Below are positions 32,107 through 43,288 of a stretch of 64,000 nt of DNA, in pieces (within the stretch, counting starts at the first letter, position 1; each line of letters begins with the position of its first letter). The notes beneath the pieces are model-generated. The model saw only the letters and a list, made by a program, of their open reading frames with translations, was not told the DNA's origin and made no database searches. The stretch covers positions 84,231,384 through 84,295,383 of the forward strand of contig CM043944.1 of assembly GCA_014529385.2 (NCBI GenBank). The letters run 5' to 3'. Both the position numbers and the translations under genes were made by a program. This DNA comes from Adiantum capillus-veneris (lineage: Eukaryota > Streptophyta > Polypodiopsida > Polypodiales > Pteridaceae).

Positions 32107-32706
32107 ATGGCAAGTGTAGCATTTCCAACATTTAAAGGAAAGAAGGGGGAGGATTTGGTAACAGACTTCCTAGATGACTTTGAAGTAGCATGTGTAGTGA
32201 GAAACAAAGATACGGATGAATCCCGGGTTAGAATCTTTAAGCATCTCATGAAGCTAGAAGCTAGATCATGGTACAATGCACTTCCACAAGCAACCAAGGA
32301 TGACTGGGAACCCTTAAAAACCGCTTTTAAGAGGCGCTTTGGGGGAGGTACCACTTCAGAAAAGTTGTGGGGCAAGTTGAGAGACTTGAAGCAGGAGGGT
32401 CTTTTAGAATATGCCACCTATGAGTCCAAATTTGTGGATTTGTGGGAACGGTGGGTTGAGTCACTGGCAAGGGGGGAAGCTGCACCCGATTTCCTAAAAA
32501 AAGATCGGTTCACGCATGGCTTATGGCCGCTTCTCAAGGAGAAGGTGAAAGGTAGATTCCTGGCTACGTACGAGTTAGCCGTTGAGATTGCTCGCCTTAA
32601 GGACAAGAAGCTGCGAATGAAAGCCAAAGAAACCGAGTCAACAGAAATAGAAACATCACATCGACCAGCAACTATGACAACCATCGACTCTTGGGGTAAG
32701 AGATGA
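32107..32706 (+). pseudogene. Tat element gag
   Basis: From ATG 32107 the protein starts MASVAFPTFKGKKGEDLVTD and has the gag core LEARSWYNALP, DWEPLKTAFKRRFG and ESKFVDLWERW, as in Ty3/gypsy capsids. It ends at a TGA at 32704. The frame should continue into 32717 onward (DDQQDMLAHITDQL), so a one-base shift near 32690 has cut gag from pol. The role would be capsid formation. Confidence 0.85.
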
Positions 32707-32716
32707 CCAACAAGAT

Positions 32717-34570
32717 ATGTTGGCCCATATTACTGACCAACTGCAAAATTTGTCTGTCCACTTAATACAACAAGGGAGGAGTCAAGAAAGAGATCAAGAC
32801 CCTGGAAGAGCAGGACGACAAAACAGGGAGTATCATTGCTACAACTACGTAGAAGACGGTCACAGTATGTACTACTGTCCCAAACCACAACAAATCTATA
32901 ATAGAGGAGGTAGGAGGAACCAATTGTCACCCCCTAGAGAAAGAACACCCCCACCCCGAGCACCAACCCCACCAACACAAATTCTACGTCCACCCCAGAC
33001 ACCACTACAAGCATCCATTCCACCTCTTCCACCAGCCCCACCACCTGATCGCCCTGTAAACATCATAAGGCTAGAAGAGAAAGGAAAAGCCGTAGTAGTG
33101 GATCCACCCAGAGCAAAGGAGAGGGACAAGGATAAGGAGAAGGTAACCTTTTTAGAACCACTTGAGGCCATGACTGTGAAAAGAGCTAGGAGGGAGAAGG
33201 CTACACAATCGGATGATGAGAGAAGCATGAGAGTAGAAACTAGCAAGAGGCCATCCAGGCCACGACGGAAATTGGACATCACCGACTTCCAGCTAGGGGA
33301 AAGTTCTAAGCCCTATGATCTAACATTGGATGTGGCAGAGCAAGGACCGAAGATTACATGGCCACAGCTGCTACATCTTGTACCTAAAGTAAGGCGAAAA
33401 TGGTCTAAAATGGTAAGTACAAGACGCTCCAAAACAAAGGTAGCCAGAGCAATTTCGGGATGCAACATGGATGACATCCTTCCAATTGTCGATGTAAACA
33501 TAAAAGCAAAGAGGGTTGGAAACACCTACATTGATGGAGGTGAACAAATCTGTGTAATGAGCAAAGCTATGATGCTTCGATTAGGGCTCGAGGTTGACAG
33601 GTCTTCTCCATGCAAGGCAAAGATGGAAAACAACGCAAAAGTAAAGTGTGTGGGTGTGGTAAGTGCCGTGAAAATCAAAGCTTTCAACACTGAGGTGGAG
33701 GTAGATGTTTTTGTAATGCCTACTAAGGGGGAGGGCTATCCACTAATTTTGGGAAGGCCATGGTTGATGGCCATGAAGGCAAAACAGGACTGGGGTACTG
33801 CCCTTCTACGCATGACCGGTAAGAAAGGGGAGACAATCTACTACGACATGAGGATTGGCAAGCAGAAGCAAATGAATCTGGAAACATCGGCAGATGAAAC
33901 CACTAGCGAATCTTCCAGTTATGAGGAGGAGACCACATCCACCGACGAAAGTGACAGTTCCATTGATGTGATGGGTATCATTATGAAGGATCCACAAAGG
34001 GTAAGCACAACTGGTGATCCATCACCAAAAGGGCAACCCAATGAAGAGGAGAGCAAATCACCTGGCCTAGGAGGAAGTAGGTTGAAGGGTATGTTGTCTA
34101 CGGAATTAACACTTGAGGAGAAAGATAGTTTTTTGCAAATGTTGATGGGATTTCCTAACCTGTTCATTGACAACTATGAAAGAATCACAGGCATTACAGT
34201 GGTGGAACATCATATTAAGCTGAAGGAAGGGGTAAAACCAGTTGTGCAAAAGCTACGACGACTGGGGGTCATACAAGAAAAGGCACTCTTGGCCGAGGTA
34301 AGGAAACTGCTGGAGGCGGGATTCATCTATCCTGTAGAAAACTCAGAATGGGTGTCACCCGTAGTGGTGATGCCTAAAAAGAATGGTAAGTGGAGGGTCT
34401 GTGTTGATTACAAACCACTAAATGCAGCTACAAAGAGAGACCACTTTCCTCTCCCTTTCTTGGATGAAATTCTGAATGAAGTAGCGGGTTTTGAATGTTA
34501 TACCGTCTGTGATGGTTATTCAGGATACTTTCAAATACGCATAGCCTTGGAAGATGCTAAAAACCACTTT
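32717..34570 (+). pseudogene. Tat element zinc knuckle, protease and RT N-terminus
   Basis: The frame opens with gag's C-terminus. The knuckle reads CYNYVEDGHSMYYC, where the second Cys of CX2CX4HX4C is Tyr. A long Pro-rich and basic linker follows. The protease has YIDGGEQICVMS (Asp-Gly-Gly, a variant seen in Tat/Athila) and LILGRPWLMA. RT begins VVVMPKKNGKWRVCVDYKPLN and CDGYSGYFQI. A one-base loss in an A run at about 34559-34563 throws the frame, and the true reading moves to the next frame. Confidence 0.85.
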
Positions 34571-36704
34571 TATCACGCCATGGGGTTTTTTTTCATACAA
34601 GGTTATGCCATTTGGTCTCACAAATGCACCTGCCACATTCCAAAGATATGTCACATATGTTTTTCAACCGTTCTTTGGAACATCCATAAGAGTGTTCATT
34701 GATGATTTTTGTATATATAGCTCCCGTATTTCACATTTAGAAAAGGTAACTGAAGGTTTGGCCAGGTTGCAGAGCCTAGGTGGGCAATTAAATGTGGATA
34801 AATGTCACATTGGGGAGAGTAAAGTCATTCTACTAGGCCATGAAATTTCAGCAAGAGGTATCAACGCCGACCCAAGTAAGGTGTCCGCACTCATAGCCCT
34901 ACCTTCACCAACGACCACACGTCAACTGGTCTCTTTTCTACAGAAGGTGAGTTACTTAAGTAGATTCATACATCTACTATCACAACTTGTTCTACCACTG
35001 CAACAACTCACTCAAAGATCAACTTTCACTTGGGACGAGGAAAGCGAACATCACTACAACAAGGTAAAGGAGGTCTTAGCCACTCTGCCAACTATCTCAC
35101 CACCTAAGTGGGATGAAAAATTCTATGTCACCTCAAGTGTTGGTGATGACTCATTGGGGGCTGTGCTACTCCAAAAGGATATGAAGACATCTTTCATGAG
35201 GCCAATCTACTTCTCTAGTCGAATGATGACAGCAGGAGAGAAAGGTTTCACCCATGTGGAACACTTAGTCCTAGCTCTTAGATTTGCAACTACAAAGTTT
35301 AGCTCATATTTGCTGCCTAAGCAATTTGTGATTCTAACCACAGATGAAATATTTCCCTATGTTGTACAACACATGGATGTGTTTGCTAGAATTACTAAAT
35401 GGCTAGTTCGTCTGCAAGAGTTTGACTACACGATACAAGTAGAAAGCACGACAAGGGCAAGTTTGGGGGGACTCATGACCTACCAAGTCTTTGAAGGGAA
35501 GGAGAAGCAATCTAAAGAAGGAGAAGTCCGATTACCTCCAGTACCACCGATGGTAGAAGGAGCATACTCTCTCTACTTTGATGGAGCCTACAAGCGAGCG
35601 TCCGACAAAGTAGCTACAGCCATAGTGGTCTTTGATGACAAAGGGACAAAGGTATTTTCGTTGGGCCAATTGTTAGATTCACATTCTAACAATGAAGCTG
35701 AGTATGCAGCACTAACCAAGGGTCTACAATGGTGCATCTCACAAGGTGTACAATGCCTTAATGTATTTGGGGATGCTCTACTTCTGGTAAGGCAAGTAAA
35801 TGGAGCATGGACATGCAAGAATCCTAGTTTAAGGACTCACTTAAGTGGTGTAAAAACCTTGTTGGGTAAGTTTGAAGAAGTTGAAATACACCATATCCCA
35901 AGGGCTCAAAACCAAGAAGCAGATGCCCTGGCAAGTGAAAGACTACAGGAAGTGGTGGTTGGAGCAATAAAACTAAAGCTCCCTCTATTTCAAGGAAGTG
36001 ATGCCTTGCCTGACATCATGCATTTTTTGGAAACAGGGGAATGCCCATCAGATTTAACAAAGGGATTGAAGCAATGGCTGACGCGGAAGGCCACAAGGTA
36101 TCGACTCATCAATGACGGTTTGTACTGTAAGAGTAAGGACCAAATACTCAGGAAGGTCCCTCTCTCTCAGGAAATCACGGGAGTAATTGCTAGTTGTCAC
36201 GACGGGGTTTGTGGTGGTCACTTTGCCCTAGACATAACAAGTAGAAAAATCTTGCAGGCAGGCTTCATATGGCCTAGCCTCAACCGTGATGTACACCATT
36301 GGTGCAAAACGTGTAAGTTATGTCAAAAGGCCGGCACTAGGTCACTTATGCCTGAACCACAGACACCTATTCTCTCATATGGCCCATTTGAAAAATGGGG
36401 TATCGATGCCATTGGGCCATTACCTAGGGCCAACTCAGGAAAATTTTACATTATCATGGGGGTCGACTACATGACTAGATGGGCAGAGGCTACAGCCACC
36501 ACTAGAATCACAGTGGTAGAGGTAGCTAAATTTATCTACGAGCACATATGTTGTAGGTTTGGCACACCTTTAGAGATCGTCTCTGATAGAAGGCCAGGTT
36601 TCAGAGCAGACTTGGTAGGAGAATTAATGCAAAAACTGGGCATTACAAGGAGGAACTCTTCACCATATTACCCTCAATGTAATGGCCTAGTTGAAAAGGT
36701 AAAT
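34564..36704 (+). pseudogene. Tat element RT, RNase H, second RNase H and truncated integrase
   Basis: After the shift, RT continues with MPFGLTNAPATFQR and catalytic VFIDDFCIYS. A weak first RNase H lies at about 35110-35480. The second RNase H lies at about 35560-35940 with YSLYFDGAYK (Asp), NNEAEYAAL (Glu), GDALLLVRQ (Asp) and ADALAS. Integrase has the finger (H...H...CKTCKLC), WGIDAIGPLP, IVSDRRPGF and NGLVEKVN. It ends straight after the third acidic residue, at the junction with a copia LTR. Confidence 0.88.
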
Positions 36705-36931
36705 TGTTGGAATTAGGGTTGCAGAGAAAAACACATAGCTTGGAGAAGACGAAGGAAGCTCAAGGCACACAATAGAGAGTGTGTTACTTAGTGTGCAATG
36801 GAAAGATGGGTAGCCCTAGAGTCATGGGCGTATATATAATGCACGGGGGAAAAAACCTCCTAAAGCGGGAAAAAATGCCCCAGCGGTCCTAGTGTGTTCA
36901 CACACATCACTACCACATGTATATGGTAACA
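36705..36931 (-). repeat. LTR of the copia A family without matching flanks
   Basis: It matches the LTRs at 42988-43213 and 49529-49753 from TGTTGGAATTAGGG to ATATGGTAACA. A minus-strand TATA (TTATATATACGCCC) lies at about 36829-36842. The flanks are TAAAT on the left (inside Tat integrase) and TGATT on the right (inside element D), so there is no target duplication. Recombination between two copies of this LTR, deleting what lay between, would explain it. Confidence 0.85.
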
Positions 36932-37709
36932 TGATTGGAGCTCTTGAGGCTGGGAGCAGCGCAGGAAGGGAGGCCCGATAAGGGCGGACCCGAAAACCTT
37001 TAAAAAAGGTTTGAACGCACGGGTAAGCGGGGCACACCAGGCGGGGTCAGGTCGGGTGGCAGGCAGCAGTCCTGGGCAAGCGTGGGTAGATTCGGGCAGC
37101 GGACAGTAGGCGGGGTCAGCGAGCGAGCTTGGCTTCACGCGAGCAGCGTCCCCAAAGTCAATTGCCCTGTAGCCTTATTTAGGTAATGGTCCCACCGACC
37201 CTATCTCAAAAACCCAACAATGGGTAAATGCATTAAATGCTCCTTTCTCCTCACACACAAAGTGCCTCTGTGGCTCTGTTCTGCAGAAAATTCCTGAGAA
37301 TGAGAGTGAAAAACTAAGCTTGGAGCATGAAGAAGAACAATCGAAATGTAACAATCTTGGGCTCAATAGAAAGCTCTCGACTAGTCTTTCTCCACACACA
37401 ACTAATTGCAGAGATTTAGGCAAGGAGAATCGAATTATTGTTGATACAAAAAGGGTGAAAACAAAAGGAAATGATCCAAAAATTGTACTTAATGCAAGAC
37501 AATAAGAACCAAATGATGATCACTAATCAAGTATTAATCCCTCTACTAGCCAAGAGAGTAGTGGCTCAAAGGGAAGAACCCAAGAACATGCTCACATTAA
37601 CTAGAGAAGCACTAATCTTCATTAGTCATGCTAAACTAAGGACCTAATGAGATTGGGAGATACTAATCCAGACTAAATGCATAGTAAATAGCCTAGCTAG
37701 TACACCATA
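36932..37709 (-). mobile_element. Element D leader (copia-like, truncated)
   Basis: On the minus strand this stretch lies downstream of a primer site and an LTR, so it is the 5' leader or start of a truncated element. A GC-rich part at about 36960-37150 has GGGCGGACC and GGCGGGGTC words and is unlike the AT-rich surroundings. No domain was recognised in any frame. An AAACCTTT/AAAGGTTT inverted pair lies near 36989-37010. Confidence 0.5.
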
Positions 37710-37721
37710 GCTCTGATACCA
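37710..37721 (-). other. Primer-binding site of element D
   Basis: TGGTATCAGAGC is read on the minus strand, two bases after the LTR end, as in the other copia elements here. Confidence 0.8.
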
Positions 37722-37723
37722 AT

Positions 37724-38044
37724 TGTTGGGAATGGGATCGAGCTAGCTATGGTGGATGAAAGAGAAACATGGCGTCAATGTGTGAGAGTGTGTGTAAGCA
37801 AGGTTATCACTCAAGTGAATTAGGTTCCAAGATAGAATTAGCTTGGACTCATAAACACAATCTTGAGTATTGGCTTAGCTTAGCACAAGCTCACCATAGA
37901 CAAGCATGTAGTGCAAAATAGAGTTGTGTTTATTCATTCATGAAATTGGCTTTAAGTAGCTCTACAGCCTTGCTCCACAGCATGTGGGATAAATCCACTC
38001 TCCTCTCCTCAACTCACACTTTAGGACAAAGCTCACACTTTACA
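37724..38044 (-). repeat. 5' LTR of element D
   Basis: 321 bp, plus-strand ends TGTTGGGAATGG and CTTTACA. The right limit is certain because the CH3 reverse transcriptase sequence resumes at 38045, matching 62859 onward in CH4. The partner LTR is missing. Confidence 0.75.
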
Positions 38045-38344
38045 GTCTTTACAATGTCTTGATCAACTATCCTTATTTGATGATAGCCACTTTTTAGGTC
38101 AATCTTACTGAAGTAGGGGGACCCTTGTAGCTTATGAAATAGGTCTTCTACCCGTGGAACGGGAACCTATTCTTGATAGTGATTGTATTTAGTGCTCTAT
38201 AGTCGACACACATATGATACGTGCCATCTTTCTTTTGCACTAATAGCACGGGTAAGCAAAATGGAGATGAGCTAGGCCTAGCCATGCCCTTCTCAACTAA
38301 CTCATGCACTTGCCACACAATCTCCTCTTGTTGAGCTTGAGAAA
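38045..38344 (-). pseudogene. CH3 reverse transcriptase fragment
   Basis: In the minus strand it reads [40 protein letters not shown] and [16 protein letters not shown], close to CH2 RT. It is the continuation, across copia B, of 50791-52459. The RT palm and everything downstream in CH3 are missing at the element D junction (38044/38045). Confidence 0.9.
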
Positions 38345-38372
38345 TGAAGTCGCGGAGCGGAGCGTGGATTGA

Positions 38373-38452
<80 letters not shown>

Positions 38453-38622
38453 TACACAGAGATCTTACACAGTACGCAGAGAAGTCGTTTGAAGGGTTAT
38501 CTCTCAAAACCTTATTATCCACAAAAGTATAAGTGAGTATATACAAAGAGTTAGTGATAAGTAAGTTAGTCGGGCGGCCGGCCATATCTGTATAAGAGGC
38601 CACTTGGGCTTTAATCCCAACA
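38345..38622 (-). repeat. 3' LTR of copia B
   Basis: On the plus strand it reads TGAAGTCGCGG to ATCCCAACA. It holds a (CA)n tract of about 77 bases at 38374-38450 and a possible minus-strand TATA near 38535-38544. On its right, the minus-strand purine run AAGTGGGAGGT is the polypurine tract. Confidence 0.9.
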
Positions 38623-38706
38623 ACCTCCCACTTAAAGTCCAATGTGGCACTTTAAGTAACTGTAAATCTATGAACATAAATGTACAAAGATTTACATGGC
38701 TGCCAT

Positions 38707-41700
38707 CTATCCAATGCCCAATACCTCACGACAATGCACAAACCCCTCTCCTGGAAGTCTCTTTGTGAGTAGATCAACAGGATTGTCCTTGGTGTGGATC
38801 TTCAACAGTTGTATCTGCTTGTCTTCAAGTACTTCCCTAATGAAGTGATATTTCAAATCAATATGCTTAGTTGTCGAATGGAACATTGGATTCTTTGCCA
38901 ATTGTATAGCACTTTGACTATCACAATATAACTCTGGCATATCTACTTTGATTCCCAAGTCTGCTACCAATCTACGAAGCCAAATAGCTTCTTTGCATGC
39001 CTCATTTGTTGCAACATACTCAGCTTCTGTAGTAGACTGCGTAACACAATCTTGTAATCGAGATCGCCATGATATGGCACCTCCAACCAATGTAAAGACA
39101 TAGCCTGATGTAGATCTCCTCTTATCCAAGTCTCCTGCATAATCTGAGTCAGTGTATCCTCTGACACTCAAATCCTGACTACCATAGCATATGCGCATAC
39201 TCTTTGTATGTTTTAAGTATCTCATGATACCTTTCAATGCCTCCCAATGTTTCTTGCCGGGATTTGACATATATCTGCTAACCACTCCCACTGCAAATGC
39301 AATATCCGGACGTGGAGCAATCATTGCATACATCAAACTACCCACTGCAGACGCATATGGAATCTTATCCATTTTAGCCTTTTCTTCCTCAGACACAGGA
39401 CAATCTTGTTTGCTAAGTTTCACATATGGTGGCAATGGAACACTCAATGCCTTTCCCTTCTCCATATTGAAACTTTGCAAAACCTTGTCAATATACTCTG
39501 TTTGAGTTAACCAAATCAACTTCTTTGATCTGTCTCTCTCAATGCGCATACCAAGTATATGACTTGCCTCACCCATGTCTTTCATGTCAAACGATTTTTC
39601 CATCTTTGACTTCAAAGCTGAAATTTCTTCCAAGTGTTTGCCAGCAATCAACATGTCATCCACATACAAAATAAGGATCAGCCAACTGCCATCCTTAGCC
39701 TTCTTTGTATATAGACAGTGATCGAACTCACTACGTTTGTAGCCTTGAGAAAGCATAAACTGGTGGAACTTATGGTACCATGCCCTCGGTGATTGTTTTA
39801 AGCCATAAAGACTCTTTAACAACTGGCATACCAAATCTTCCTTGCCTTTCTCAACAAACCCTTCTGGCTGCTGCATGTAAATTTCCACATCTAAATCACC
39901 ATGCAAGAACGCTGTCTTGACATCCATTTGGTGCAACACCAAATCCAATATGGCAACCAATGCAAGAAAGCATCTCAATGTAGTCATCTTGACCACTCGA
40001 GAGAAGACTTCATCAAAGTCAATGCCTTGTTCTTGCTTAAAGCCCTTGGCAACAAGCCTTGCTTTGTACTTTGGCTGACTATCATGAGCGGTGATCTTAT
40101 ACCTATAAACCCATTCACAAAGTAGAGCCTTTTTGCCCTGTGGTAATTTAACTAGCTTCCATGTCTGGTTTTTATGCAGAGCTGTCATCTCTGACTGCAT
40201 GGCCAACTGCCATTTTTTTGAGTCAACCACTTGTAATGCTTCCTTGTAACAAGATGGTTCTCCGCAATCTGTGAGCATGACATAATTTAGAGATGGCACA
40301 TAACGATCAGGTGGTTTGGAGACACGCTTAGAACGTCTCACCATAACTGACTCTACCTCTCTAGCCACTATAGGCTATTCCTGAGCCTGACCATGCTGTC
40401 TTGATGTGCTAGCACTAGGTCCATCTTCCCTGAAGACAACTCTTCTGATCTCCTCTGTCTTCTCTGGCTTAGCATGAAACTTGGATTCATTGAAATGCAC
40501 ATAATTGCTACGAATAACTTTTATGGACTCAGGATCCCAAAGCCGGTAACCCATCTAGCCCGATTCTCCGTAGCCAATTAATATACACTTCTTGCTCTTT
40601 GGTTCTAACTTATTCCTGAACTCCTTAGGAATATGGCTATAAGCTTCACAACCAAAGACTCTGAGATGCTTATACGAAGGTGCCTTGCCCGTCCATAGCA
40701 TCTCGGCCACTTCCCTCTTATCCAGAACCCTACTAGGAGACCTGTTGATCAAATGGACTGCTGTAGCCACTGCTTCCACCCAAAATCCATTAGACAACTC
40801 AGCATTTGATAACATGCTTCTAACCTTCTCTTGTATGGTCCTATTCATACGTTATGCAACCCCATTCTGTGAAGGATTATATGGTGCAGTAAGTTCCCAC
40901 TTAATCCCTTTTGCTTCACAAAAGTCTTGAAAAGCTTTGGAAACGTACTCTCCACCATTGTCAGTTCTCAAGCACTTCAGCTTCTGACCACTCTAATTCT
41001 CCACAAGCGGCAAGAATGTCTTAAAGACCTTGAGCACCTCATCCTTGTGCTTCAAGAAGTAAACCCATACTTTGTGAGAATAGTCATCTATGAATGTACA
41101 AAAGTACGGTGCTCCCCCTAGTGACAAACTACGCATTGGTCCGCATAGATCACTGTGCACAAGAGCTAACCGTTTGTCCCTATGATTCCTCTTTGATCTG
41201 TGCGGTTCCTGTGTTTGCTTACCATAAACACAATGCTCACAAAACTCAAAATCTTGAAGTGAAAATCCATGCAAATAACCATAATGAGAAAGTATTTCCA
41301 TTCCTCTTTTTGACATATGTCCCATCCTACGATGCCACAATGACACATTTGGCTGCTCAATCACATTAATTACATGGTTTTTAACCTCTAAAACATATAA
41401 AGTGTACAGAGTTCCTGACTTGCTGCCATGTGCTACAGTCATCGAACCTTTGGAGATCTTCCAAGCGTTGTTCCCAAAAACTGTCACATAACCCGCATCA
41501 TCCAACTTCCCTGTACTGATCAAGCTCTTTTGGATTGCTGGAACATGTCTGACATTCTTGAGCCATAAAGAAGAGCCATTTTGAAAATTGAACTGCACAT
41601 CTCCCACTCCAAGTATGTCACAAACCTGCTCATTGCCAAGTCTGACATAATCTTTAGTAGTCACATATGATGTAAACCACTCTTTGTGCGGAGAAACATG

Positions 41701-42671
41701 TAAAGATGCCCCTGAGTCGATAATCCAATCACTCATAGCATGTCCATCCTCTGCAGTCAAGAAAACAGAATCAAGATTGCTTGTGAGGAAGATGTCACCA
41801 ACTGCTATACCAGAATCATTGTCTGAACCAGATCGTGTGACATTCACCTCTTTAATCTTCACTGAACTCTTCTTTTCATTTTGCTTAGAACTCTTTGTTT
41901 TGCCTTTTTCTCGTTTCCACTTCGTACAGTCTCTCTTCATGTGACCCTTCTTGCCACAATGGTAGCATTCTATGTCATCCTTTGACTTCGAGTCACGAGA
42001 CTTACTTCGGTTTTGTGCCTTCTTACCCTTCTTCTCTTTAGACTGTTGTCTCTCTCGAACGACCAAAGCACTATTGCCTTTGCCTTTGTCAATGTTCTTC
42101 CTGTTCACTTCCTCTATGAGCAAGTTGCCTTCTACATTGGCACTTGTAAAACCTTCTGGCGCGACAGAATTACTTAACGCTGTACGAAAAGTATCCCAAA
42201 TGTCTGGCAAAGTGATTAAGAGAAACATAGCCTTCACTGAATATGGAAAGACTATCTCCGTGCCATTAACTGGCTGAAAATTGTGTGAAATTCATTGAGA
42301 TGATTTGACATGGCTGTCCCTTCTTTCATTTTCAAATCCACCAATTTCTTGAGCCAGTAAATATGAGAAGCAGCACTTTGTTTCTCGTACATACCACATA
42401 GCTTTTGCCATACGCCATACGCTGTAGTCTCTTTTGCTACGTTGAAGTAAACATTTTCTGCCAGTGTCAGCATGATTGTGGAACAAGCTAACTCGTCAAG
42501 CTCTTACCACTCATCTTCAGCCATACCTTCTGGTCTCTCCCCTTTGAGCTTCAATGGCTTTACTTGTTTTTTCTGCACCAAAACCTGTCAAATCTGCTTC
42601 TTCCAGAATGGAAAGTTTGTGCCATCCAGCTTCTTTATGTTGTAAAGAGTCTCACTTTGAGAAGATGCCAT
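38707..42671 (-). pseudogene. Copia B gag-pol, disabled
   Basis: The start at 42671 (MASSQSETLYNIKKLDG) is the counterpart of the copia F start. Domains on the minus strand: gag; CCHC CYHCGKKGHMKRDC; protease WIIDSGASLHVS; pre-integrase HRRMGHMSKRGMEIL; integrase IDDYSHKVWV; a second integrase block (40555-40848); RT with KARLVAKGFKQEQGIDFDEVF and LYVDDMLIAG; and RNase H with TDSDYAGDLDKRRSTSGYVF, ending at 38707. Defects are a frameshift near 42245 and in-frame stops near 40990, 40850, 40550 and 40370. The long RT-RNase H part (553 residues) is still open. Confidence 0.93.
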
Positions 42672-42987
42672 ATCTGCCAAACTGTTTACTTCTGGGAAAA
42701 ATCCGGCAGAGTTTCCCCTGTAAACTGGCCTCTGTACACAATAAACAAGCTATAAATAACAAGCTGAACACCTCTCCTCAGGAACTGTCAGTATTTTGAA
42801 AATTTTTGACAGAGTCTCCCCTGTAAACTGAGCTATGGAAACCAAAACATAGCTCAAAAACAACCATAAATAGCTGACCAGTGACAAATCTAGAAATCTC
42901 TGTAATATGCTATCCTGTAAGCATACACTGTCTCCTGTCTAGGCGATCACAGAACCTGTATCTGTCTCAAGACTGAACCCTGAACAA
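42672..42987 (-). other. Copia B leader, gag-proximal part
   Basis: Non-coding leader between the gag start and the copia A insertion. The block reading CAGGGGAAACTC on the minus strand is also found in the copia F leader (near 56597), supporting the relationship. The last five bases, AACAA at 42983-42987, are the left target duplication of copia A. Confidence 0.75.
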
Positions 42988-43213
42988 TGTTGGAATTAGG
43001 GTTGCAGAGAAACGCACACAGCTTGGAGAAGACGAAGGAGCTCAAGGCACACAATAGAGAGTGTGTTACTTAGTGTGCAATGGAAAGATAGATAGCCCTA
43101 GAGTGATGGGCGTATATATAATGCACGGGGGAAAAAACCTCCTAAAGAGGGAAAAAATGCCGCGGCGGTCCTAGTGTGTTCACACACATCACTACCACAT
43201 GTATATGGTGACA
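42988..43213 (-). repeat. 3' LTR of copia A
   Basis: 226 bp, TGTTGGAATTAGGG to TATATGGTGACA. The minus-strand TATA box is at about 43110-43123. The adjacent minus-strand CCAGGGGGGATT is the polypurine tract. Confidence 0.92.
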
Positions 43214-43288
43214 AATCCCCCCTGGAGTGATGCGGTGAACGAGAGCTGGCACATGAGTAAAGGGAAGTGCCATGCCCTAAGGACATGA

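Larger units (their letters stand above)
29447..36704 (+). mobile_element. Tat-lineage Ty3/gypsy element, 3' truncated
   Basis: It has a long LTR, a primer-site candidate, a leader ORF, gag, protease, RT, RNase H, a second RNase H and integrase, all on the plus strand. The second RNase H is the hallmark of the Tat lineage. The integrase stops at 36704, where a copia-type LTR begins, and no 3' LTR of this element follows. Frameshifts near 32690 and 34560 break the coding region. Confidence 0.85.

Noticed and set aside
38045-38049. GTCTT as the target duplication of element D
   Set aside because: The other end of D is missing, so no second copy can be shown.
38148-38642. Minus frame fusing CA-repeat protein to reverse transcriptase
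   Set aside because: It reads across the copia B LTR into CH3 RT, so it is a junction artefact.
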